From Sulfuriferula sp047300855 (GTDB taxonomy: Bacteria; Pseudomonadota; Gammaproteobacteria; Burkholderiales; Sulfuriferulaceae), in contig NZ_CP170197.1 of the NCBI RefSeq assembly GCF_047300855.1, positions 2,728,001-2,792,000 of the forward strand: a stretch of 64,000 bases of DNA, read 5' to 3'. Each line of letters starts with the position of its first letter. Position 1 is the stretch's first letter. Below the pieces are notes generated by a model. It had not been told where the DNA came from and did no database searches. It was given only the letters and a program-made list of their open reading frames with translations. Below are positions 42,388 to 52,207 of the stretch, piece by piece. A program made the position numbers and the translations under genes.

Positions 42388-45216
42388 TCAGACGGCCGCG
42401 TCGGGTTCCCCCAGCTGCGCCAGTATCCGGCGGCGCACGCTATCGCGCAATTGCAGCGCGGCTTGCCAGTCCTCCCCCGCAGCCGATAGCGGCGCGCCGA
42501 TCAGCACCTGGAGTGCGCTGTAATGCGGCCGCAACTCTTCGCCGCGCAGCAGGGTGCGGGTGCCGGTCAGGGTGACCGGCACCACGGGCGTGCCTGCGCG
42601 CGCGGCAACGACGAACGCCCCCATCCTGAACGGCAGCAGTCCCGGTTGGCTCTGGAAAGTACCTTCGGGGAAAAAAACCAGTGATTCGCCGGCGCGCGCG
42701 CGTGCCTCCAGCCCCTGTGTATCCTCCACGCTGCGCACGCTGTCGAAACGCTCGACAAAAGTGCTGCCGAGCCGGCGCAGCGGAATGCCGGCGGCCGGCT
42801 TGCGCAGCAACTCCTGTTTGGCCACATAGGCAAACCGGGGCGGCAGGGCCGCGCTGAGGATGAGCGCATCCAGGTAGCTGGCATGGTTAGCCACCACGAT
42901 CACCGGGCCGTGGCCGGCGAGGTATTGCAAACCCTGCACCCGCGGCGTCAGGCCGGCCAGCGCCAACGCGAAGCGTGCGCTCGCCCTGGCGATTTTCCGG
43001 CGCAGCGCAAGGGCTGGGGCCAGCACGATCAATAGCCATGCGAAGGGCACGATGGCGACGAAAACGGTCCAGGCCCAGGCGCTCCATAGCCAGTCGGCGC
43101 CGCGCCGCAGCAGGCGGCTGGCTTGCGCTGCGGCACCGGCGCCGGCCAGCCGCACCAGTTGCCGCCACGGCGCGCGCTGCGCGCTGAACAGCTCGCCGCG
43201 TTCGTAGCGTTCGCGGCAGGCGGCACGGCGAATCTTGCCGCTGGAGGTCTTCAGCACAGTGCGTGGCGGGGCCAATACGATATCGTCGGCCGGCATGCCG
43301 ATCAGGTCGACGGCGAGGCGATTGATCTCGGCCAGTATCCGGCTGCGTTCCTCGGATGCAACCGGCGCACGCGTCTCGGCCAGCACCACCAGCCGCTCCG
43401 TGCCCTGGTTCGCGTCGGTCGCCGGGAATACCGCCACCCCGCCGCGGCGCACGCCACGCACCTGGCCTACGGCTTCTTCCAGTTCCTGCGGGTGGATGTT
43501 GTGCCCGCCGCGGATGATGATGTCCTTCTCGCGCCCGGTGAGATAGAGCTCGCCTGCCGCGAGATAGCCCAGGTCGCCGCTGTTCAGCCACGGTCCGTCG
43601 AACAGGCGCGCCGTCGCCTCGGGATTGTGGAAATAGCCGCCGGTCGCGGATGGCCCGCGAAACTGCACGCGCCCTTGCGTGCGTTCGGGCAGTTCGCGCC
43701 CGCCGCCATCGACAATGCGGATGGCGTTGCCGGGCAGTGGCAGGCCGCAGGAAACAATGCGCAGCGCGTGCGTATCCTCCGCCCGGGCGGCGCGGGCGAT
43801 GCCTGTGGTCGAGAGCGCGCCGCGGTCCACGCGGTCGATCAGCGGCCCGCGACCGGGCGGCGGAAACGCCAGCCCCACGGAGGATTCCGCCAGGCCGTAG
43901 ACCGGCGTCATGGCATCGGGACGGAAGCCGAAGCGGGTGAAGCGCGCGGCAAAATGCGCGATCGTCTCGGGACTGACCGGCTCCGCACCGTTGTAGGCCA
44001 GCCGCCAGCAGCTCAGATCGAGGCCGCCGAGGTCGCGATCGTCGAGCTTGTTGGCGCACAGTTCGTAGGCGAAGTTGGGCGCCGCCGAGACGGTGGCGCG
44101 ATGCTGGTGGATGGCCCACAACCAGCGCCCCGGACGGCCGAGGAAGGCGAGCGGCGACATCAACACCAGCCGGAATCCGGCGCTGAGGCTGCCCAGGCAA
44201 GCGCCGATCAGCCCCATGTCGTGATACAGCGGCAGCCAGGACACGAAGATGTCGGCAGCGGTAACCCCTGAGGCGCGCTCCATCGCGCGCAGGTTGGCGA
44301 GCAGGTTGGCGTGGGTCAGCACCACCCCCTTGGGGTTGCCGGTACTGCCGGAGGTGTACTGCAGCAAGGCGATATCCTGCGCGTCCACGCGCGGCAAGGG
44401 CGGTACCGCGCCCGGAAGGGACAGATCCGCGACGGTCGCGACGGCGCGCAACGAGGCGCACTGCGCACGCAGCAGGTGGCCGAGCAGCTTGGCACGGTCG
44501 TCGGTGATGAACATGGCGGCCCCGGCATTGGCGACGATGCCGGCGATGCGCCGCATGTGATCCTCGATTTGCGCAGGACGCGCCGGCGGGTACAGCGGCA
44601 CCGGCACGCAGCCGGCGTAGAGCGCGCCATAGAATGCGGCGAAAAACCCGCGTCCGGTGGGAAGCATAATGGCGACCCGGTCGCCAGCACCTGATCCCTG
44701 CGCGACCCGGCCTCCCGCGCCCAGACCCTGGGCGAGCAGCCCGGCAGCCAGCGCCCGGGCTTCTGCCTGCAGCATGCGATAGCTGATGTCCTCGCTGCGC
44801 TCGTCCTCGACATAGAGCGTGATATGCGTCCGCTCGCCGTGCATCGCGACATGCCAGTCGAGCATCTCGATCAGCGTGGCGGCGGTTTGCGGCGCAGACT
44901 CGACCCCAGCCGCAACCGTCGCCGGTATCCCGGCCGGGGCGGGCGCCCCACCAGCGGCAGCACCCGCCATTTGCCGCAGCAGATCGCGCGGCGTTTCAGC
45001 CTCGGCGAATGCTGCCTCACCAAGCCTGACGCCCAGTTCGCGCTCGATGCGGGCGAGCAGTTCCACGCGCGCCAGGCTGTCCAGACCGAAATCGCGCTCC
45101 AGCGCATGATCCAGACCCAGGCGGTCGATGCCATTCGCGCCGGGGCGCAGTTCGTGCGCAAGACCGCGTACGACATCGAGCAGTTGCTGCGCCTCGGCGT
45201 GGTTGGAAATCGTCAT
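42388..45216 (-). CDS. ACP / acyl-AMP ligase / PlsC acyltransferase fusion
   Basis: A 942-residue three-domain protein. Residues 5-85 form an acyl-carrier-protein domain with phosphopantetheine Ser47 in FGLDSLARVE. Residues 110-700 are an FAAL-like adenylation domain (LQYTSGSTGNPKG at about 285-297, then the GYFHNPEAT region). Two hydrophobic segments follow, and the end is a PlsC acyltransferase with NHASYLD (777-783) and FFPEGTF. It could activate a fatty acid, load it onto its own ACP and transfer it to a lipid acceptor. ATG 45216 is chosen for its GGAGG; the frame is open to 45402. It is last in an operon-like minus-strand run. Confidence 0.82.
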   Translation of the reverse strand: MTISNHAEAQQLLDVVRGLAHELRPGANGIDRLGLDHALERDFGLDSLARVELLARIERELGVRLGEAAFAEAETPRDLLRQMAGAAAGGAPAPAGIPATVAAGVESAPQTAATLIEMLDWHVAMHGERTHITLYVEDERSEDISYRMLQAEARALAAGLLAQGLGAGGRVAQGSGAGDRVAIMLPTGRGFFAAFYGALYAGCVPVPLYPPARPAQIEDHMRRIAGIVANAGAAMFITDDRAKLLGHLLRAQCASLRAVATVADLSLPGAVPPLPRVDAQDIALLQYTSGSTGNPKGVVLTHANLLANLRAMERASGVTAADIFVSWLPLYHDMGLIGACLGSLSAGFRLVLMSPLAFLGRPGRWLWAIHQHRATVSAAPNFAYELCANKLDDRDLGGLDLSCWRLAYNGAEPVSPETIAHFAARFTRFGFRPDAMTPVYGLAESSVGLAFPPPGRGPLIDRVDRGALSTTGIARAARAEDTHALRIVSCGLPLPGNAIRIVDGGGRELPERTQGRVQFRGPSATGGYFHNPEATARLFDGPWLNSGDLGYLAAGELYLTGREKDIIIRGGHNIHPQELEEAVGQVRGVRRGGVAVFPATDANQGTERLVVLAETRAPVASEERSRILAEINRLAVDLIGMPADDIVLAPPRTVLKTSSGKIRRAACRERYERGELFSAQRAPWRQLVRLAGAGAAAQASRLLRRGADWLWSAWAWTVFVAIVPFAWLLIVLAPALALRRKIARASARFALALAGLTPRVQGLQYLAGHGPVIVVANHASYLDALILSAALPPRFAYVAKQELLRKPAAGIPLRRLGSTFVERFDSVRSVEDTQGLEARARAGESLVFFPEGTFQSQPGLLPFRMGAFVVAARAGTPVVPVTLTGTRTLLRGEELRPHYSALQVLIGAPLSAAGEDWQAALQLRDSVRRRILAQLGEPDAAV

Positions 45217-45311
45217 GTCTGCCTCCATCATGCCTGCTTTATAGCGCATGGCGCCGCGCCCAGCAGCCACAGGCCGAGCGCCTTGGCGCGTGGGTCGGCA
45301 TGCCGCCCCAC

Positions 45312-46565
45312 TCATGCCGCCTCCTGGCGTTGCGCGAGCAGCAGGTCGATCACCCGCCACAGCCGCCACAGGTCGGGCAGATCCTCGCTCCAGAAACGCC
45401 ACGACAGCAGATGCGGAATGCTCAGGTCCACATGCCCGAGCACGCGATGGATGATAAACACGGTTGCCTGCCCCTTCGGCGCGGCGGCGGCGAGCGCGAG
45501 GCTTTCCGGGTAAGGAATGAGATTGTCATTCTTGCCGTGCACCAGGATGAGCTGTGCCTTGAGCTGCTTCAGGTCGTGACGCGACAGGTCGAGGCGGGCG
45601 ATGTCCGCGCGCATGGCCGCCGGCAGCTGCGCCAGCAGTTCCGGAAAACGTGCGGGATCGCTGTTGGCGGCCAGCGCGTACACCGCCCGGCCAGCGGCGC
45701 TCAACTGCGCGGCGAGCGGCGTCAGGTCGGCGTGCGGATCCCGGCTACGCAGCGCCACCATGCGGTCGAATACTGCGCCGTCGCGCTGGTCCGCCAGGTA
45801 GCCCAGGCTGGAATAAAGCAACACCATTTTGCCGGTGTCGTCCGGGGTAATGTGGTGCCACTTGCCCGCATGCTCGAACCAGCCGGTGGTGAAGAAGCGC
45901 ATTGCACGCGGCAGGTCATAGTAACCCCCCACGCCCACGATGAAGCGCACCTGCTCGCGGATGTCGGGTTGCAGCGCGGCGAGCAGCGTGGGGCCGACTG
46001 CGTAGCTGAAGGCAAACATACCGGCGCGGCCGCCGGGGGCAAGTTCGGGGCGGCTGACCAGGTAGGCGAACGCGTCCGCGATCTCGCGCGCGTTCGCGGG
46101 GCGGATGCGCAATTCCCGAAAACCGGCAAGGTCGGGCGCCAGTACCGCAAAGCCGGCACGCGCCAGGGTCGCAGCGAAAGCGGTGAGACGCGGGTCGTCC
46201 TTGCCCAGCGGCACCGCGCCGGGCACCACCACGATGGCGGCGCGCGGGCAGTGCTTGCCGCGCGCGGCCGTATCCCGTGGTTCAACAGCGGCCGGGGAGA
46301 CGCAACCGTCCAGCGTACCCGGCAGATACAGGTCGGCGCGGTGCAAGCGCCCCGACACCGTGTAGGAAATGCTGCGCCGCAGCGGCGCAGCGGTGGTCTG
46401 CTTGAGCCGAGAAGGGCCTTGCGCCGCGGCAAAATCCTGCAGCACCAGCGCGGCTTCGTAGTAGCGCTCCGGCACGTATCCCGCCAGCAGGACGAGGAGC
46501 GCCGCAGCCAGCACGCCGCGCGCCAGCCAGCGAGACGCTTGACGATCCTGGCTACGCTCAGGCAT
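45312..46565 (-). CDS. Membrane-anchored alpha/beta hydrolase
   Basis: A 417-residue hydrolase with one N-terminal membrane helix (roughly residues 15-34), so the catalytic part is probably periplasmic. The nucleophile elbow is unusual, FAFSYAVG rather than GxSxG; Asp in HGKNDN and His in LGHVD complete a dienelactone-hydrolase-like triad. ATG 46565 overlaps the FadD-like gene by 8 nt; a GTG at 46586 is also in frame. Its place between two acyl-activating genes suggests a lipid or ester substrate. The exact substrate cannot be given. Confidence 0.75.
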   Translation of the reverse strand: MPERSQDRQASRWLARGVLAAALLVLLAGYVPERYYEAALVLQDFAAAQGPSRLKQTTAAPLRRSISYTVSGRLHRADLYLPGTLDGCVSPAAVEPRDTAARGKHCPRAAIVVVPGAVPLGKDDPRLTAFAATLARAGFAVLAPDLAGFRELRIRPANAREIADAFAYLVSRPELAPGGRAGMFAFSYAVGPTLLAALQPDIREQVRFIVGVGGYYDLPRAMRFFTTGWFEHAGKWHHITPDDTGKMVLLYSSLGYLADQRDGAVFDRMVALRSRDPHADLTPLAAQLSAAGRAVYALAANSDPARFPELLAQLPAAMRADIARLDLSRHDLKQLKAQLILVHGKNDNLIPYPESLALAAAAPKGQATVFIIHRVLGHVDLSIPHLLSWRFWSEDLPDLWRLWRVIDLLLAQRQEAA

Positions 46566-48270
46566 CGCAGGCTCGGAGGGCGGCACTGGCGGAGGCGGCG
46601 TGCTCCTGTTTCAGCTCTCTGCGCAGAATCTTGCCAATGGCGGACTTGGGCAGCTTGTCACGAAATTCCACCTGCTTCGGCACCTTGTACGCGGTCAGGT
46701 TCGCCTTGCAGTGTGCAATCACTGCGGCGGCGGTGAGCGCCGCATCCTTCTTCACCACAAAGACCTTGACCGCCGCGCCGCTCTTCTCATCCGGGACGCC
46801 CACCGCGCCCGCTTCCCTGACGCCGGGATGCATCATCATCACCTCCTCGACCTCGTTGGGGTAGACCTTGAAGCCCGACACCACGATCACGTCCTTGCAG
46901 CGGTCGATGAAGCGGATGGCGCCGTGCGCGTCCATCACGCCGATGTCCCCGGTGCGCAGCCAGCCGTCGGCGCCGAGGACGCGAGCAGTTTCTTCCGGCA
47001 TGTTCCAGTAGCCGCGCATCACTTGCGGCCCCTGCACGCAGAGTTCGCCCTCCTCGCCCAGCGGCAGCTCGCGCCCCGCCTCGTCCCGCATCGTCACCCG
47101 GGTGGAGGGGATCGGCATGCCGATGTTGCCGCTGAACGCCCTGGCGTCGAGCGGATTGGCGCACACGATGGGAGAAGCCTCGGTCAGGCCGTAGCCCTCG
47201 ATCAGCGCCACCCCCATGGTCTTCTGCCAGCGCTCCGCCACCGCGCATTGCACCGACATGCCTCCCGCTACCGCCACCTTGAGCGCGCCGGCGTTGGCCC
47301 GCTTCACTTTGTCGAAGCCGGGCGCGTTGAGCAGCATATTGAACAGGGTGTTGACGCCGACGATGGCGGTGAAGCGGGTGTTGCGCAGTTCGCGCACGAA
47401 GCGCGGAATGTCGCGCGGATTGGTGATGAGGACGTCGTTCGCGCCCCACTTCACAAACAGCAGCAGGTTGGCCGTGAGCGCGAAGATATGATAGAGCGGC
47501 AGCGGCGTGACGACCACCTCCTCGCCTTCCTTGAGCGTGCCGCCGACCCAGGCCGAAGTCTGCTCCACGTTGGCCACCAGGTTGCCATGGGTCAGCATCG
47601 CGCCCTTGGCTACACCGGTCGTCCCGCCGGTGTATTGCAGGAAAGCGATATCCTCATGCGTGAGCGGCACATCGCTCAGCGTGTGGCGCGCGCCGAGTTT
47701 CAGTGCGGTGTTGAAGGCCGTGGCGCCCGGCAGATCCCAGCGCGGCACCATGCGCTTGATCCGCTTGATGACAAAGTTGACCAGGCACGCCTTGACCGGC
47801 GGGAACAGGTCGCCCACGCGGGTGGTGACTATGTGGCGCACGGCGGTTGTCGCGGCGACCTCCTGCAAGGTATGCGCGAAGTTCTCCAGCACCACCACGG
47901 CCACCGCACCGGAGTCGGCCAGCTGGTGTTGCAGTTCGCGCGCGGTATAGAGCGGGTTGACGTTGACCACCACCAGGCCGGCGCGCAGCGCGCCGAACAG
48001 CGCCACCGGGTATTGCAACAGGTTGGGCAGCATGATGGCCAGCCTGTCGCCCTTGCGCAATCCGGCCACCTTCTGCAGGTAGGCGCCGAAATCGCGGGAC
48101 AGGCGGTCAAGTTCGCCATAGCTCAGGGTGACCCCCATGTTGGTGAAGGCGGGGCGCTCGCGGAACCGCCCGCAACTTTGTTCGAGCATGTCCTTGAGCG
48201 AGGCGAAGCGGAAGATGTCGACTTCCGCCGGAACGCCTCGGGGGTAGTGCTGCAGCCAGACGGCTTCCAT
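46558..48270 (-). CDS. fadD: Long-chain fatty acid-CoA ligase (FadD-like)
   Basis: A 570-residue ANL-superfamily acyl-CoA synthetase. The P-loop-like AMP motif LQYTGGTTGVAKGAML is near residue 215, the A5 motif is EGYGLTEASP, the A8 motif GWLRTGDIGVMD and the catalytic C-terminal Lys lies in KSAIGKILRREL. All elements for adenylation and thioesterification are intact. A strong AGGAG precedes the ATG. It starts an operon with the hydrolase and the ACP-FAAL-PlsC protein. FadD paralogs are common, so the symbol is a class label. Confidence 0.88.
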   Translation of the reverse strand: MEAVWLQHYPRGVPAEVDIFRFASLKDMLEQSCGRFRERPAFTNMGVTLSYGELDRLSRDFGAYLQKVAGLRKGDRLAIMLPNLLQYPVALFGALRAGLVVVNVNPLYTARELQHQLADSGAVAVVVLENFAHTLQEVAATTAVRHIVTTRVGDLFPPVKACLVNFVIKRIKRMVPRWDLPGATAFNTALKLGARHTLSDVPLTHEDIAFLQYTGGTTGVAKGAMLTHGNLVANVEQTSAWVGGTLKEGEEVVVTPLPLYHIFALTANLLLFVKWGANDVLITNPRDIPRFVRELRNTRFTAIVGVNTLFNMLLNAPGFDKVKRANAGALKVAVAGGMSVQCAVAERWQKTMGVALIEGYGLTEASPIVCANPLDARAFSGNIGMPIPSTRVTMRDEAGRELPLGEEGELCVQGPQVMRGYWNMPEETARVLGADGWLRTGDIGVMDAHGAIRFIDRCKDVIVVSGFKVYPNEVEEVMMMHPGVREAGAVGVPDEKSGAAVKVFVVKKDAALTAAAVIAHCKANLTAYKVPKQVEFRDKLPKSAIGKILRRELKQEHAASASAALRACDA

Positions 48271-48418
48271 GCGGGTCTCCTTTACCGGGCATGCGAGATT
48301 TCCCGTGCCCGAGTCACTACTCTAAGGTTATAGCCCGGATGGCTTGAACTGGCTGCTTGATTGCGGTTGAGTCGCCCAACCCTGCCCGCGTGAATTGATG
48401 CTCCAGACGCCGGGGCAC

Positions 48419-49579
48419 CTACGCCGGGCCGTTTGGGGTCTGGGGTTCCTTGATTGCTGTCGAGTCGCCCTTGCCTGCGCGAAGAGGGGGCGGAGCAGGC
48501 TGGGCCGTCTCCGGGTGGCGTTCTGATCGTCCGACCTCGGCACGAACGCGCGGCAGGCATTCCGGGTATTCGCACTGCACAAAATCGATCAACGCCTCGC
48601 GCACCCGACAAGACAAATCCCATCTCCGCGACGCATCGGGAGCACTGATCAGTGCGCGAATCTGCATGCCATGTTCATTGCTGTCGACCACCTGGATCAT
48701 TGACACGCGCTGGTCCCATTCCGGCGCTGACTTGCAAACGCGCATCAGCTCTTCACGCAACGGCGCCAGCGGCAAGCGGTAATCGAGCCACAAAAGCACC
48801 GTGCCGAGCAGTTGCGATGTGCTGCGCGTCCAGTTCTGGAATGGATTCTCAATGACCCACTGCAGCGGCACGATCAGGCGCCGCTCATCCCATATTTTCA
48901 CCACCACATAAGTCGAGGTAATTTCCTCGATACGGCCCCATTCATTGTCCATGATGACCACATCGTCGAGCCGGATGGGCTGCGTCAACGCGATTTGCAG
49001 GCCGGCAATCAGATTGCCCAGCACCGGCCGGGCGGCGAGGCCCGCGGCAATGCCGGCAACCCCGGCCGACGCCAGCAGACTGCCGCCGATCTGGCGCATG
49101 CCTGGCAACACCATCAGCGCCGAAGCCAGCCCGATCAGCAGCACGAAAAACATCAGCGTGCGCGTCAACACCCGCGTCTGGGTCTGTATTTGCCGCGCAT
49201 GCATATTGTCGCTGGTATCCGTCGGGTGGAGCCGTATCACGGCTTCTCCCACCCCGGCAATGGCGCGCATCACCAGCCAGGTGATCGACAGCGTCAACGA
49301 CATCGCCACAAGGTCACTGAAAATCTCTTGATGACGCAATCCGTCGAGCGCCGCAGGCAGGGCCAGTTTCACGGCAAGCAAGGGCAGCACCAGCCTGGCC
49401 GGACAGGCCGTGTAATCCACTACCACACTGGTCACGGTGTTAGAACGCGTGAGGCGGCGCAACATCGCATAAATGACCGCATAAGCAATCAACGCCAGCA
49501 CCACAACGCCTATCGTCACCAATGCGAAAGTCAGCCACGGATAGGCTTGGATGTCCTTTAATAAATAAGCCAGCTGCAT
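48419..49579 (-). CDS. MscS-family mechanosensitive channel
   Basis: A 386-residue membrane protein with about four helices. The pore helix TM3 has the Ala/Gly-packed pattern GGSLLASAGVAGIAAGLAARPVLGNLIAG, followed by the beta domain start IRLDDVVIMDNEWGRIEEI. It releases solutes on hypo-osmotic shock. ATG 49579 follows an AGGGGG; an earlier in-frame start (49645) is inside an unlikely leader. The C-terminal 40 residues are low-complexity and not conserved in the family. Confidence 0.88.
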   Translation of the reverse strand: MQLAYLLKDIQAYPWLTFALVTIGVVVLALIAYAVIYAMLRRLTRSNTVTSVVVDYTACPARLVLPLLAVKLALPAALDGLRHQEIFSDLVAMSLTLSITWLVMRAIAGVGEAVIRLHPTDTSDNMHARQIQTQTRVLTRTLMFFVLLIGLASALMVLPGMRQIGGSLLASAGVAGIAAGLAARPVLGNLIAGLQIALTQPIRLDDVVIMDNEWGRIEEITSTYVVVKIWDERRLIVPLQWVIENPFQNWTRSTSQLLGTVLLWLDYRLPLAPLREELMRVCKSAPEWDQRVSMIQVVDSNEHGMQIRALISAPDASRRWDLSCRVREALIDFVQCEYPECLPRVRAEVGRSERHPETAQPAPPPLRAGKGDSTAIKEPQTPNGPA

Positions 49580-49741
49580 TTTTCCCCCTATTTTCCAGAC
49601 AGGTAAGAAATTTAGTGTGGCAGATGGCCGGGTGGTTCCCGACAAAGCCGGCTGGATAGCGGAAACTGGTTATTCCTTATCCCGACAGGCGCGCACGTCA
49701 AGCGTGTCGGCAACGCGTCCCGAAAACAACCGCCTGTCCCC

Positions 49742-51907
49742 TCAGGCAGGTTCCAGCTTGGCGTATTCCAGCGCCAGCCACTTCATCCCGTTCGCGCCGC
49801 CGAAGTTGATCTGCACGCGCGTGTCGTCGCCCTGCCCTTCCACGTTGACCACCACGCCGAGGCCGAATTTGGCGTGGCGTACGTTCATGCCGATGCGCCA
49901 GGGCGAGGCGTTGCTGCGCGCCCTGGATGCCGGTGCCACGTAGCTGTCATAGCTGGCCGGAACGGCTGCATTGCGCCGGGCATTGACCAGTTTCAGCAAT
50001 GCCGGCGGCAGTTCGCCGATAAAGCGCGACACGATGCCATAGCGCGTTTGCCCGTGCAGCATGCGGCTTTGCGCATGGCTTAAATACAGCCTGCGGCGCG
50101 CGCGGGTGATCGCCACATACATCAGACGGCGTTCTTCCTCGATGCCGTCCTGCTCGTTCATGGACTGCTCGTGCGGAAACAGGCCCTCTTCCAGTCCGCC
50201 CAGAAACACCGCATGGAATTCCAGACCCTTGGCGGCGTGCACGGTCATCAGTTGCAGCGCATCGGTGCCCGCGCCGGCCTGGTGGTCGCCCGCTTCCAGC
50301 GCGGCGTGCGCAAGAAAGCTCGCCAGCGGACCGCCGACCTCGTCGAGCTCGGCCATCGCTTCCGGATCGTTGGCGAATACGGTCGCGGCGTTGATCAGCT
50401 CGTTCAGGTTTTCGAGCCGATCGGCGCCTTCTTTTTCGGCCTGGTAATGCGCCGCCAGGCCGCTGGCATGCAGCATGTGCTCGATCACTTCCGGCAACGG
50501 CAGCCCCTGGGTGGCGTCCTGCATGGCCAGCATCAAGGCGACAAAACCCGGCAAGCCTTTGGTGCTGTCCTTGCTGGCATCGGCCCTGGCGCGCGCGGCC
50601 TGCCACAGGCTCGTCCCGCCCGCCTGGGCGGCATCGGCCAATTGTTCCAGCGTGCGCGCACCGATGCCGCGGGTGGGGAAATTGACCACGCGGCTGAACG
50701 CGCCGTCGTCGTCCGGGTTGGCCAGCAGACGCAAATAGGCCAGCGCGTGCTTGACCTCCTGGCGCTCGAAAAATCGCAGCCCGCCGTACACGCGATACGG
50801 CACTCCGGCGCTGAACAGCGCATGCTCCAGCACGCGCGATTGCGCATTGGAGCGATACAGCAGCGCCATGTCCACCAGCGCCGTGCCTTCGCGTTGCAGT
50901 GCCTTGACTTCCTCGACGATGAAGCCGGCTTCTTCCTGGTCGGAATACGCCTCGAACACGCGGATCGGCTCGCCGCTGCCTTCCGCTGTCCACAGGTTCT
51001 TGCCGAGGCGCGACTGGTTCTGCGTGATCAGCGCGTTGGCGGCGTCGAGAATGTTGCCGTGGCTGCGGTAGTTCTGCTCCAGCTTGATCACGTTGTCGCC
51101 GGCATAATCGCGCTGGAATTCGTTCATGTTGCCGGTATGCGCGCCACGGAAGGCGTAGATCGACTGGTCGTCGTCGCCCACCGCCATCAGCACCGATTGC
51201 GCCCCGGCGAACTGCTTCAGCCAGCGGTATTGCAGACGGTTGGTGTCCTGAAACTCGTCCACCAGGATGTGGCGAAAGCGCTCCTGATAATGCGCGCGCA
51301 ACATGTCGTTGCGGGCCAGCAGCTCGTAGGAACGCAGCAGCAGTTCCGGAAAATCGACCACACCCTCGCGGTTGCACTGCTCGTCGTAGGCGGCGTAGAA
51401 CTCCACCAGGCGCCGCGTGTAGGGGTCGAACACCTCGATCTGCTGCGGGCGCAGACCGGCTTCCTTGTTGCCGCTGATGAAGTACTGCACTTTCTTCGGC
51501 TCGAACTTCTCGGTGTCCACATTGAGCGACTTGAGCAGGCGCTTGACCGCGGAGAGCTGATCGGCCGTATCCAGAATCTGGAACAGCTGCGGCAGCCCGG
51601 CCTCGCGGTGGTGGGTGCGCAGCAGGCGATTGGACAAGCCGTGAAAAGTGCCCACCCACATGCCGCGCGTGTTGATCGGCAGCATCGCGGTCAGGCGCGT
51701 CAGCATTTCCTTCGCCGCCTTGTTGGTAAAGGTCACCGCCAGGATGCCCAACGGCGAGACCTGCCCCGTCTGAATCAGCCAGGCGATGCGCGTGGTGAGC
51801 ACGCGCGTCTTGCCGCTGCCTGCTCCGGCCAGGATCAGCGCCGACTGGCCCGGCAGGGTCACGGCGGCAAGTTGCTCGGGGTTGAGCCCGTCGAGTAGGG
51901 AGGTCAT
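49742..51907 (-). CDS. uvrD: ATP-dependent DNA helicase UvrD/PcrA
   Basis: A 721-residue superfamily I 3'-5' helicase. The motifs run in order: Q-motif GLNPEQLAAV, motif I AGAGSGKTR, motif Ia TFTNKAAKEM, motif II LVDEFQDTN, motif III DDDQSIYAFRGA, motif IV EQNYRS, motif V TVHAAKGLEF and motif VI YVAITRARR. It unwinds DNA in nucleotide-excision and mismatch repair. The length and C-terminal region fit UvrD rather than Rep. No adjacent repair gene; the intergenic 162 nt before mscS show only weak inverted repeats. Confidence 0.93.
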   Translation of the reverse strand: MTSLLDGLNPEQLAAVTLPGQSALILAGAGSGKTRVLTTRIAWLIQTGQVSPLGILAVTFTNKAAKEMLTRLTAMLPINTRGMWVGTFHGLSNRLLRTHHREAGLPQLFQILDTADQLSAVKRLLKSLNVDTEKFEPKKVQYFISGNKEAGLRPQQIEVFDPYTRRLVEFYAAYDEQCNREGVVDFPELLLRSYELLARNDMLRAHYQERFRHILVDEFQDTNRLQYRWLKQFAGAQSVLMAVGDDDQSIYAFRGAHTGNMNEFQRDYAGDNVIKLEQNYRSHGNILDAANALITQNQSRLGKNLWTAEGSGEPIRVFEAYSDQEEAGFIVEEVKALQREGTALVDMALLYRSNAQSRVLEHALFSAGVPYRVYGGLRFFERQEVKHALAYLRLLANPDDDGAFSRVVNFPTRGIGARTLEQLADAAQAGGTSLWQAARARADASKDSTKGLPGFVALMLAMQDATQGLPLPEVIEHMLHASGLAAHYQAEKEGADRLENLNELINAATVFANDPEAMAELDEVGGPLASFLAHAALEAGDHQAGAGTDALQLMTVHAAKGLEFHAVFLGGLEEGLFPHEQSMNEQDGIEEERRLMYVAITRARRRLYLSHAQSRMLHGQTRYGIVSRFIGELPPALLKLVNARRNAAVPASYDSYVAPASRARSNASPWRIGMNVRHAKFGLGVVVNVEGQGDDTRVQINFGGANGMKWLALEYAKLEPA

Positions 51908-51942
51908 GTTAAACTTTCAGATGGCAATTATTCTAAAAAATT

Positions 51943-52168
51943 CGTCACAGAGGGCAGAAAGCTCGCAGAGATAAAAGCGAACACAGGCGTACGCCCGGTG
52001 ACCGCCATGCGGTTTTTTCGGATTCATCCTAAAAACGTGAAGCCACAGAGAACACAAAGGCCACGGAGTGGTCACGGGCTTTGAGGAGAATTGTTTTCCT
52101 CCGGATGTATCTGGAAAAAACAAGCAATGCGCTGCTTTTTCTCTGCGTACTCTGTGCTCTCCGTGGCC
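51943..52168. repeat. Dispersed palindromic repeat, copy 3
   Basis: An isolated left half (GTCACAGAGGGCAGAAAG) at 51943 is followed by a fuller element at 52041-52168. Its left arm reads GCCACAGAGAACACAAAGG and its right arm CTCTGCGTACTCTGTGCTC, then TCCGTGGCC. The 300-nt gap between uvrD and the rhodanese gene (51908-52207) consists mostly of these repeats. Confidence 0.7.
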
Positions 52169-52207
52169 AAAGCTGTTTTAGATTCATTCAGTAAACAAGG
52201 ATTATAT

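Noticed and set aside
43123..44271. 382-codon plus-strand frame opposite the acyl-AMP ligase
   Set aside because: It is the complement of a domain with intact adenylation motifs and has no features of its own.
46600..48333. 577-codon plus-strand open frame opposite the FadD-like gene
   Set aside because: Composition is His/Gln/Arg-heavy as in other antisense frames of GC-rich genes, and the minus-strand ligase has all catalytic motifs.
50171..51898. 575-codon plus-strand open frame opposite uvrD
   Set aside because: All helicase motifs are in the minus-strand frame; the opposite frame has no motif or start signal.
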